In this document: one piece after another, positions 55,330 to 64,000 of the stretch
Layout of the letters: each line of letters opens with the position of its first letter
How positions within the stretch are numbered: the first letter of the stretch is position 1
NCBI RefSeq assembly: GCF_048569485.1
Contig: NC_134364.1
Coordinates: 137,060,132 to 137,124,131, forward strand
Length of the DNA stretch: 64,000 bases
Reading direction: 5' to 3'
Source: Anomaloglossus baeobatrachus
Lineage: Eukaryota; Chordata; Amphibia; Anura; Aromobatidae
The notes under the pieces: model-generated
Databases searched by the model: none
What the model was told of the DNA's origin: nothing
What the model saw: only the letters and a program-made list of their open reading frames with translations
Position numbers and translations under genes: made by a program

Positions 55330-56700
55330 GTTTCCTGTGGATTATTAGTAGAGATGAGCGAGTACCGCAATATTCATAATGGCTGCACTCATAACGCGCA
55401 CTTTGTATTACTCGTGTATTCGTTCTGAATAGCGAGTACAATGCAAGTTAATGGGAAATGCGAGTAATTTTCTGCTGGACCCAACAGAGAGGTCTGGGGC
55501 TGAGGAAAAGGCTGCAATGGATGGGAAAGTGATGACACTGAATGGGGAGAGCTGGAGAAGATGCTGCATGCATTTCTGACTCACATATGGTTTCTGGGAC
55601 CCCCTGAAGCCACACAGAAGAAGTTCCATGTGGCTTCAGTCTATCGGTGCCCTGCAGTGTATGTCGCACTGCCCTGACCAGCCCTGCAGTGTGTCACACA
55701 GCAGTGTGTGAGCAGCTGCGGTATGACGAGCAGCGGCATCAGGAGGTTAGCTCAGATCATTACCAGCTGTGATGACCTCCGCTGAACTCGTGACGTCAGC
55801 ACTCATCACTGACTTCCATGAGGCTGCATTCTCACATCAAGTCTTGTGAACGGCCCGAGACTGTGACTAGCGCCGACATCATGGGCTCACGGGACAGATC
55901 GCATCAGAACACGGCAGCCATGGAACTCAGTGACAAGCGCTGACCCGACAAGTTCATGACGTCGGCGCTTGTTATGCTCTTTAGTGACCTGGGCTGACCT
56001 AATGATGTTAGCTCAGGTCACTGCATTGCTCTCCCAGCCAATAAGGAAGATTATGTTCTTCATTGACTGGGACAGTGGCTATGGTAAGGATCGTTGTGGG
56101 ACCCCCTTATTGGATTACGCCGGACCCGGATTTCTTTTTCTTTTCAATAAATTGTTGAAAGAGGGAATGTGTTGGGGAGTGTTTTTTAAAAAAAAATTTT
56201 TTGTTGTTGTCTATTTTGTTTTATTACTGATTGGGTTAGTGATTTCAGGTATCTGATAGATGCCCTGACATCACTAATGCCAGGGCTTGATGCCAGGTGA
56301 CAGCTGGTATCAACCCCATATATTACCCCGTTTGCCACCGCACCAGGGCAACGGGATGAGCGAAGCACCGGGATTGGTGCATCTAATGGATGCGCCACTT
56401 CTGGGGCGGCTGCAACCTGTTTTTTTTTAGGCTGGGGAGGGTCCATAACCATGGACCTCATTAGTCTGAGAATACCAGACCACAGCCGTCTGCTTCACCT
56501 TGGCTGGTGATCCAATTTGGGGGGGACCTGTTTTGGATTACCAGCCAAAGTGAAGCTGCCAGCTGGCTACAAAAAATAGGGGGGACCCCATGTTGTTTTT
56601 TTAAATTATTTATTTTTTGGCTAAATACAAGGCTAAGCACCCTTTACTGCCACATGAAAGGCACCAAAGGGTTCAAGATTACAAAATGCAGGGTAGTGGG
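55330..56700 (+). repeat. dispersed repeat, GAGCGAGTA family
   Basis: Begins near TAGAGATGAGCGAGTACCGC. A GC-rich middle includes CTCAGTGACAAGCGCTGACC and GTGACCTGGGCTGACC, and it ends with AATAAATTG and T-rich sequence. The middle is related to 63840-64000 at the window edge, so this is an interspersed family. No protein of confidence; class not determined. Confidence 0.6.
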
Positions 56701-56702
56701 AC

Positions 56703-56755
56703 AATCTATCAATCTATCTATCAATCTATCTATCTTTCTATCTATCTATCTATGA
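56703..56755. repeat. TATC microsatellite
   Basis: ATCTATCTATC repeats that received the LTR element; TATC-like sequence resumes at 60725 on the far side. Confidence 0.9.
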
Positions 56756-56758
56756 TTC

Positions 56759-59700
56759 TGTGGCGCCCTGGACTAGACAGGTCGTCACAGGTAACAAACA
56801 CACCCCCCCACCCCCACTAGACAGTAACATTAGCCAAACACAAAACCCTTGTTGCCTCCCTCCAGGGTCTGATGTCCACACCAGGTGGGGCGGAGCTAAG
56901 CGGTTGAACCCACCCACCGAGGACTTCACAGGCCTGGAGGCGGGAAAAGAGACAGAACAGTCGAGGAGGTTGAAGTGAGAGGAGTAAAGCGGAGAGTGTC
57001 TGGGTTTGTGGCCCAGGCACTGACAACAAGGTTGGCAGACGGTGGTGGCCGTCTGCAGGAGTGGTGAATCAACGCGGAACCGTAGGACCGGAGACGGGCA
57101 ACGGCCCGCCGGTACAGATCGGGGAGCGAAGTGAAGCCAGCACACCCAGGCAGGGCCATTGGACCCCGGCTAGGCTTGGAGCCGCCGTCAACAGTCAAAT
57201 CCGAGTGTGACAGGAACCCCAAGGGTTTCCTAACAACCAAAGTCCCGTTAGAAGGCAACCGCCCACACCGTGAGGGTAAACAGCTACCGCCTAAGGCTAG
57301 AGACCCAAGGGCCAGCACCTGCGGGCAAACGGGCTCCTCCGGCACCCATACACCGGGGAGCGGACTACCGTTGGGAACCCATCGTAGTCAAGACAGTACA
57401 CTAAGGTGCAGGGAAAGACAGCCGCCATCACCTGTCCGGGGACAGACACAGCAGCCGGCTACGGGACCCGTCCATCCAGCCGTTTGGTTTACCGAGGACT
57501 TTGTGCGTCTCTTGATGAGTGAGTACGCCCGTGCCATCCGGCACCGCGCCGCACTGCCCCTGCAACCCTGCACCTCACCAACCCTGCCTCCCCGTCTCAC
57601 CACCAGGCCCCAAACCACCGACCCCTACCCACGGAGGGGGGAAAACAACATCCCAGCTGCTCCCTACCATCGCTCCCGGGATCCCCGTCACCAGCAGCGG
57701 TGGTGCCCACCTTCACCACAATCCGTGGGTGGCGTCACGGAGTAAATCCCCCAAACCAACCACCCTTTTCACTCATGGGTGAGGAGCGCTGCTCGAGTCC
57801 CCGGATCCGGCCCACCGCTCGAGCCACCGAGCAGCAGCCGCAGCAGCGCCGGACCCGAGCGTTAGCGAGCGCATCCGGCGGCGTCCTCCCCACCCGCGAC
57901 AACTTGGCGTCACAAACAGGATTGAACCCATCTACTTACCAGTAGAAGTGCGCCTTGCAGTCCCCGCCGGCGGTGTCCGGCTGAAAATTTTGAAGCGCCG
58001 CCATCTTTGGCGCGAAAATCTCCCGCTCGAGCATCTTCTCCAAGCAGGGAAGGCGTGAAAGTGAAGCCCCGCCCCCAACAAGAGGAAGTGCTGAAGAGAA
58101 CCAAGGGGCGGCGGGTGTGAGTCTGCCTGATGTAGCCGAGGCTATAAAAGCGGAGACGCCAGGACTCTGCAAAGATACCCGGTTCCTGGCAGCAGCTTGC
58201 AACATGTCCGCACCACCTGAGAGGCCTGAGTCTCCGGAGCCTGCCCCCGGGACGGCGGCGTGGCTGAAGACCCAAGTGATGCTGTTGTGCTGCCGTAACC
58301 GGGCCCAGGTGCGGGACCTGCTGGATCGCTGGACCGCTGAGATGGAGGAGCTGGCTGCGGTCGTGCGGGCGCATGAAATAGAGGCCATGCTAGTAGAGCT
58401 GGTGAGTGACCCACGCCCTTGTGTCCCTGATGATCCGGCTGCTGTGGCTGAAGGACTCAGTCTACCCCTGGCCCCAGCAGGGCCCGCCCCATCGCCTGTG
58501 CTGGCCGTCCGTACAACCCCGCTCAGGCCACCGTCCCCGATGGCAGTGGCGGAGTCCGGGTTGCCCCGCCAGGGCCCAGAGGCTCGAGAGGAAGCCAGCC
58601 AATCAATAGCTGGAGCGGTTGACTTAGAAGAACCGATGGCCGGCCTCCGTACACCGGCCGATGACGGGTCACTTGCCACTGAGGAGCCGCGAGTCTGGGC
58701 TCAGCTGGAAACCGTTACCAACCTGCCAGGTCCCACCAGCAGCCCCCTAGAGTCAGATGACAGCGGCTCGGGGGCTGACACAGAACCGGTCTCGGAGTCC
58801 GAGGAAGCGGGTGAGAGTCTTCCCAACGGCAATGTACCAGTGGCTTTCTATGTCCCGCGTGGTGGAGGGAACGGATATCGGGCGGCCCTCTCCCACCAGG
58901 CCTGTCACCGTATGTTTGCAATATTGACCGCGGAGGGCGAGACCACCTCAGAGGAAGAGGTGGAATAGGCAGCGGTTCTCCGTTGCAACCAAGTTGTCCC
59001 CATTGGGACCCTCAGCAGTTTGAATGAATGAATCAAAATCAACCGAGTTTCACCTGATTGTCGTCAGTGATTATCCCGGCCGTTGCCGGCAAGTTGTCCC
59101 CGGAGGGACTCTGTGTGTTTTTACCACTCACATGAGAAACTGCTCATGAACATGGCCGAGAACTTGCAGGCCACCCACGAACTTGTGGGCTTGTAAATAG
59201 TTTTGTGGGATGGAAACCGTTGCCCGGCCACCACCAGGACCGGTGGCCATCCTCCGGGGGTCAGGGGTCCCCCTTGGACGTGGGGTCCCCTGAAGTAACA
59301 GTCGGGTGCAAGTTACCGTACCCGTTCCCGGTCGGGCAGCCTGAACCTGGACTGGGGTCAAGGGGTGCTGCCCACTTCTTAGGGGCAGCATCAGGGCTAG
59401 GTTACTTGGGTGGGAGAGCGGAAGACATCCGTCCGTCCGTCAGTACTAAAATGTTTTTATGTGTAACGTTTGAAGTGACCTGACAAGAATGCTGCTGTTT
59501 GATATGTTCATATGTTATTTATATTTTCCAGTTTTGAAAAATAAAACCGGTGATGGACGGGCAGCCCGTGGACGGTCTGCATTTCACCAAGGGGAAATGT
59601 GGCGCCCTGGACTAGCCAGGTCGTCACAGGTAACACACACACACACCCACCCCCGCTAGACAGTAACATTAGCCAAACACAAAACCCTTGTTGCCTCCCT

Positions 59701-60721
59701 CCAGGGTCTGATGTCCACACCAGGTGGCCCCACCTACCGAGGAGTTCACAGGCCTGGAGGCGGGAAAAGAGACAGAACAGTCGAGGAGGTTGAAGTGAGA
59801 GGAGTAAAGCGGAGAGTGTCTGGGTTTGTGGCCCAGGCACTGACAACAAGGTTGGCAGACGGTGGTGGCCGTCTACAGGAGTGGTGAATCAATGCGGAAC
59901 CGTAGGACCGGGGATGGGCGACGGCCCGCCGGTACCGACTGGGATGCGAAGTGAAGTCATCACACCCAGGCAGGGCCATTGGACCCCTGCTAGGCTTGGA
60001 GCCGCCGTCAACAGTCAAATCCGAGTGTGGCAGGAACACCAAGGGTTTCCTAACAGTCAAAGTCCCGTTAGATGGCAACCGCCCGCACCGTGAGGGTAAA
60101 CAGCTACTGCCTAAGGCTAGAGACCCAAGGGCCAGCGCCTGCAGGCAAACGTGCTCCTCCGGCACCCATTTACCGGGGAGCGGACTACCGTTGGGAACCC
60201 ATCGTAGTCAAGACAGTACACTAAGGTGCAGGGAAAGACAGCCGCCATCACCTGTCTGTGGAGAGACACAGCAGCCGGCTGCGGGACCCGTCCATCCAGC
60301 CGTTTGGTTTACCGAGAACGTTGTGCATCTCTTGCTGAGTGAGTACGTCCGTGCCATCCAGCACCGCGCCGCGCTGTCCCTGCAACCCTGCACCTCCCCA
60401 ACCCTGCCTCCCCGTCACACCACCGGGCCCCGGAACCACCGACCCCTACCCACGGAGGGGAAAAACAACATCCCAGCTGCTCCCTTCCATCGCTCCCGGG
60501 ATCCCCGTCACCAGCAGCGGTGGTGCCCATCTTCACCACAACCCGTGGGTGGTGTCACTGACTAAATCCCCCAAACCAACCACCCTTTTCCCTCACGGGC
60601 GAGGAGCGCCGCTCGAGTCCCCGGATCCGGCCCACCGCTCGAGCCACCGAGCAGCAGCCGCAGCAGCGCCGGACCCGAGCGTTAGCAAGCGCATCCGGCG
60701 GCGTCCTCCCCGCCCACGACA
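56759..60721 (+). mobile_element. non-autonomous LTR retroelement (fossil)
   Basis: LTRs of about 1.1 kb at 56759-57901 and 59598-60721, both TGTGGCGCCC...GACA, with a 4-bp ATTC target duplication (56755-56758 and 60722-60725). A polypurine tract (AAGGGGAAA) precedes the 3' LTR. The internal region is only 1.7 kb, without protease, reverse transcriptase or integrase, so it depended on a partner. By eye the LTRs differ by several percent, so it is considerably older than the Sushi-like element. LTR-retroelement class; family not assigned. Confidence 0.88.
58117..58968 (+). CDS. unassigned reading frame in the non-autonomous LTR element
   Basis: 283 codons between the LTRs. The predicted protein begins MSLPDVAEAIKAE, has a charged helical segment (RNRAQVRDLLDRWTAEMEEL), a long proline/serine/acidic linker, and ends in TSEEEVE. 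It has no zinc knuckle or enzymatic motif. By position it would be a Gag-like or accessory product of the element; I do not recognise it. Composition in the linker is low-complexity. Confidence 0.4.
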   Translation: MSLPDVAEAIKAETPGLCKDTRFLAAACNMSAPPERPESPEPAPGTAAWLKTQVMLLCCRNRAQVRDLLDRWTAEMEELAAVVRAHEIEAMLVELVSDPRPCVPDDPAAVAEGLSLPLAPAGPAPSPVLAVRTTPLRPPSPMAVAESGLPRQGPEAREEASQSIAGAVDLEEPMAGLRTPADDGSLATEEPRVWAQLETVTNLPGPTSSPLESDDSGSGADTEPVSESEEAGESLPNGNVPVAFYVPRGGGNGYRAALSHQACHRMFAILTAEGETTSEEEVE

Positions 60722-61071
60722 ATTCTATCTATCCAGCTATATTTCTAGCTTTTGACTGTATGAAACCTTCCTTCTGTTTTTACTTGCGATACACTAAAAA
60801 AAAAACAACGGAAGGCACACAGATGTAAAATGGACCGTATACAGAATGGAAAGGATGCGGTTGTCACACTGATGTGCATTGTTTAAAAAACTTAGCCCTA
60901 TGGCCTGAGTCATGGTTGAAGCAGGAAAGAAATGGCTTTATATGGGAAGCGGAGGACGTTAACGGCAGCAGCCAAAACGAACATTTTGGGGACTTTAGTT
61001 TGGCTTGCTGTCATCTGGAGGGATTAGAAACTGTGGAGAAATCCAGTCCTTGTTGAATGTAATGAGAGTAA

Positions 61072-61648
61072 TGCGGGCGTCACACGAGACGATCTATCGT
61101 GCGATGCATCATCGGGGTCACGGTTTTCGTGACGCACATCCGGCATCGCTTGCAACGTCGTTTCGTGTGACACCTCCGAGCGACGCTGAATCGGTCACAA
61201 ATCGTGAGTTGTGTACACGTCGCTTATTTTTAAAAAAATCGTTTATTTTTCATGGCGCCGGTTGTTCATCGTACCCGAGGCAGCACACGTCGCTCCGTGT
61301 GACACCTCGGGAACGATGTACACAGCTTACCTGCGTCCTGCGGCACCCGCCGGCAATGCGGAAGGAAGGAGGTGGGCGGGATGTTTACGTCCCGCTCATA
61401 TCAGCCCCTCCGCTTCTATTGGTCGGCGGCTGTGTAACGTCGCTGTGACGCCGCACGTCCCTCCCCCTTCAGGAAGAGGATGTTCGCCGCCGCCCACAGT
61501 GAGGTCGCTCAGCAGGTAAGTACGTGTGACGGCGGTTTAACGACTTTGTGCGAAACGGGCATTGATTTGCCCGTGACGCACAAACGACAGGGACGAATAC
61601 AATCGCTCGTGCTATTGCACGATAGATCGTACCGTGTGATGCCCGCAT
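61072..61648. mobile_element. Harbinger-like MITE 1 in the hAT remnant
   Basis: 577 bp, ends TGCGGGCGTCACACG and inverse CGTGTGATGCCCGCA-like (one mismatch), flanked by TAA (61069-61071 and 61649-61651). The subterminal repeat includes GATCTATCGTGC. Non-coding and GC-rich, related to MITE 2. Confidence 0.82.
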
Positions 61649-62243
61649 AAGTCTGTCTGCATTTTCTGTGGAGAGGCGTGAGCGCCTATCAGTGATGATT
61701 GCCCCAGCAGAGCTGAAAACACGCTCTGACATCACACTAGCAGCCGGGCAGGCCAGCACCTCCAAGGCGTATAAGGAGAGGTCGGGCCAAGTGTTCAGCT
61801 TGGACACCCAATAATGAAAGGGAACTGAAGCGTCAAAAAGGACGCAGGTATGGTCACTTAAGTACCCCTTGACCATGTATGTGCAACTTCTTCCTGTGTT
61901 ACAGGCACAGATAGCCCTTGCTGATGTCCTGGTTTATTGAAAATGGCCCAGTTTGTGCACATTTTCCCCCCCACCTCTGTTGGACCTGGTGTTTGTGTCT
62001 CTCCCCATTAGTCCTTGGTGTTGAAAAGAGTCGGTAACTCTGCCGCCAGCGTTGTCTGAGGGTGATGTTTTCATCAACTGATCTACAATGACCTTCTTGA
62101 AGGATTCCATTGTGCAACCCTTTGGTGAATCCAAAAGGAGAGAAGGAAATTTCTCCTTGTACCGTGGGTTCACAAAAGTGGCAAACCAGTAAAGGTTGTT
62201 GGATAAAATGTGTATCACGCGAGGGTCTTGCCACATACACTTA

Positions 62244-62835
62244 AGGGGGCTTTACACGCTACGATATCGTTAATGTTTTATCGTCGGGGTCACATTGTTA
62301 GTGACGCACATCCGGCGTCATTAATGATATTGCAGCGTGTAATACTAACCAGCGACCTTAGGCGACCTCAAAAATGGTGAAAATCGTTCACCATGGAGAG
62401 GTCGTCCCAAAGTCAAAAATCGGTAAGGGTTGTTTAGCGTTGTGGTTCATCGCTCATGCGGCAGCACACATCGCTATGTGTGACACCGCAGGAGCGAGGA
62501 ACGTGTCCTTACCTGCCGCCGGCCCCAATGCGGAAGGAAGAGATGGGCGGGATGTTTATATCACGCTCAGCTCCGCCCCTCCGCTTTGAATGGCCGGCCG
62601 CTTAGTGACGTTCCGGTGACGTCGCTGTGATGCCGAACGTCCCTCCCCCTTGAAGGAGGGATTGTTCGGCAGTCACAGCGACGACGCCGACCAGGTAAGT
62701 ATGTGTGACGCTGCGTAGCAATAATGTTCGCTACGGCAGCAATCACAAACAATCGCATGCGCGACGGGGGCGGGTACTTACACGCTCGCTATCGCTACAA
62801 ATTGCTAGCGATATCGCTAACGTGTAAAGCCCCCT
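62244..62835. mobile_element. Harbinger-like MITE 2 in the hAT remnant
   Basis: 592 bp, ends AGGGGGCTTTACACG and inverse CGTGTAAAGCCCCCT-type, flanked by TTA (62241-62243 and 62836-62838). Its interior shares GCGGAAGGAAG, GGGCGGGATGTTTA and ACGTCCCTCCCCCTT with MITE 1, so the two belong to one lineage with diverged ends. Confidence 0.82.
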
Positions 62836-63321
62836 TTACACATGAACTGTGCCATGTGGGCCAAGCTGCAAACAGGCAAAGTTTCTGTATCCCCACCAGG
62901 AGGAACAATACCCATCCTCTCCTCATACTGACTCGCCTCCTCCTCCTCCACCTCCTCCTCTCCAGCCCATCCATGCTGGACAGACATGAAGCAGGGGTTG
63001 AGAGTCCCCTATATAGCATTGGGAGTCCCCTGGGTAACAGAAAAAAAAGTCTTCCTCCTCCTCATCCTCCCCATCCTCCTCATCATCGCCCAATGTTGCC
63101 TCAGAATATTGGTGGGCTGAGTAGTATCACCCATTGGGAAATCTGGCTCCATAGCCACATGCTGGGCACTCAAAGCTTCCTCTTTGAGATTATGCAGTGA
63201 TTGTTTCAACAGACACATCAGCGGGATGGTTAAGCTGATAATAGCCTGATCACCGCTTATGAGCTTGGTGCAGTACACAAAGTTATCAAGAACCTCACAA
63301 ATGTCAGCGATGCACACGCAC

Positions 63322-64000
63322 TCAACAATAGAGTTGAGCGCGGTTCGCGGTTCTCCAGTTCGCAGTTCGAGTGATTTTGGGGCTGTTCTAGATCGAACTA
63401 GAACTCGAGCTTTTTTGCTAAAATTCGATAGTTCTAGATACATTCGAGAACGGTTCTAGCAGCAAAAAGCAGGGCTTTTTTACAGCTACAGTGTGCAGGA
63501 GCCATCGCTGGCAGCCTGCCAGAAGCTGGTAACCAAGATAAACATCGGGTATCCAAGCAAAGCGCTTTGGTTAGTAACCCGATGTTTATCCTAGTTACGT
63601 GCAGGAAGCCCACACTTCCCCGCTCAGCTCACTCCGCCCCCTCCTGCACGCGGCATGTACATGTACATACACACACTCTGCGCACACACTCTGCACACAC
63701 ACTCTGCACACATGGTCCCGCTCGGCTTACCTGCGGTGATGAAGTCCCGCCATCCCGACCTCAGCGCTGTCACTGTCCTCCATGGCCGCCGCTTGTCACA
63801 TCACCTTCTCTCGCTTCCGACCCGAGACTGACTAGCGGTGACGTCACGGGCCTCTCGCGATACTTGGTGTGAAGGCGGCGGTCATTGAACTCAGTGACAG
63901 GGGCTGTCAGTGTGCTGGAGATCAGCGCAGGTAATGTACCTCGCTGACAGAAGCACTTGTCATGCCCTGCAGTGACCTGGGCTGACCCATTGATGTTAGC
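63322..64000 (+). repeat. dispersed repeat running off the window
   Basis: Starts near GAGTTGAGCGCGGTTCGCGG and interrupts the hAT remnant. It contains a hairpin with 22-nt arms (63529-63550 and 63577-63598), a TGTACATGTACATAC stretch, a CA-rich run and a 3' part related to 55800-56010. Class not determined; it continues past the edge. Confidence 0.55.

Larger units (their letters stand above)
60730..63315 (-). pseudogene. hAT transposase remnant split by two MITEs
   Basis: Minus-strand pieces of a hAT transposase. 63310-62840 has VLDNFVYCTKLISGDQAIIS. 62240-61934 has FVNPRYKEKFPSLLLDSPKG. 61870-61650 has the dimerisation motif ALEVLACPAASVMSERVFSS and TDRRSRLSTENADRL. 61068-60985 has TLITFNKDWISPQFLIPP and a stop. 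Frameshifts occur between and within pieces, and the 5' part is missing. The order matches the hAT family C-terminal half, so this is a dead DNA transposon. Confidence 0.8.

Noticed and set aside
57904-57925. tRNA-type primer site after the 5' LTR of the non-autonomous element
   Set aside because: TTGGCGTCACAAACAGGA looks like a primer site by position, but I could not match it to a tRNA 3' end, so no tRNA is named.

Overview
The window looks like an amphibian, most likely anuran, genome. It has one spliced vertebrate gene swamped by tandem arrays and by the repertoire common in frogs: a DIRS-type tyrosine-recombinase retroelement, a Sushi-like Ty3/Gypsy element, Tc1 transposons, a Helitron, hAT and Harbinger-like MITEs. 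The species assignment is inference.

The only host gene I can support is metaxin 1 (mtx1), on the minus strand. All seven coding exons are readable, with GT/AG junctions and compatible phases: 39703-39783, 22427-22579, 12828-12920, 12565-12747, 11497-11573, 11264-11418 and 10966-11183. They total 960 nt, encoding 319 residues that end in a tail-anchor helix and an acidic tail. Introns 3, 5 and 6 are about 80 bp, while intron 1 is 17.1 kb, intron 2 is 9.5 kb and intron 4 is 1.0 kb. The three long ones are mostly tandem repeats and transposons.

Layout from the left. 1-9830: about 138 copies of a 71-bp unit carrying a CTCF-like core in one orientation. 9831-10760: flank with a weak C/T-rich repeat. 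10760-12920: mtx1 3' end and exons 7 to 3; intron 4 is a minisatellite derived from the exon-4 splice donor. 12921-22426: intron 2, one ancestral minisatellite split by a solo-LTR-like insertion; its downstream part (about 185 x 34 bp) is G-quadruplex-capable in the mtx1 transcript. 22580-39702: intron 1, holding a 31-bp minisatellite, then a nest (Tc1 interrupted by a Penelope-like inverted-repeat element with a hammerhead-like motif, itself interrupted by a DIRS element), a second Tc1 carrying a MITE, and a Helitron carrying a MITE. 39703-39860: exon 1 and an E-box-containing promoter. 39949-55265: a 34-bp satellite with higher-order periods that are whole multiples of 34, split by a young, apparently whole Sushi-like element (47056-52776). 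55266-64000: dispersed repeats, a non-autonomous LTR element with 4-bp target duplications, and a hAT remnant interrupted by two related Harbinger-like MITEs.

Most notable observations: the CTCF-like array; the exon-junction minisatellite full of decoy splice donors; the hammerhead-like motif; and in the Sushi-like element an 11-nt complementarity between the primer site and the predicted transcript start, 30 nt downstream of a TATA box, which is the signature of self-primed reverse transcription.
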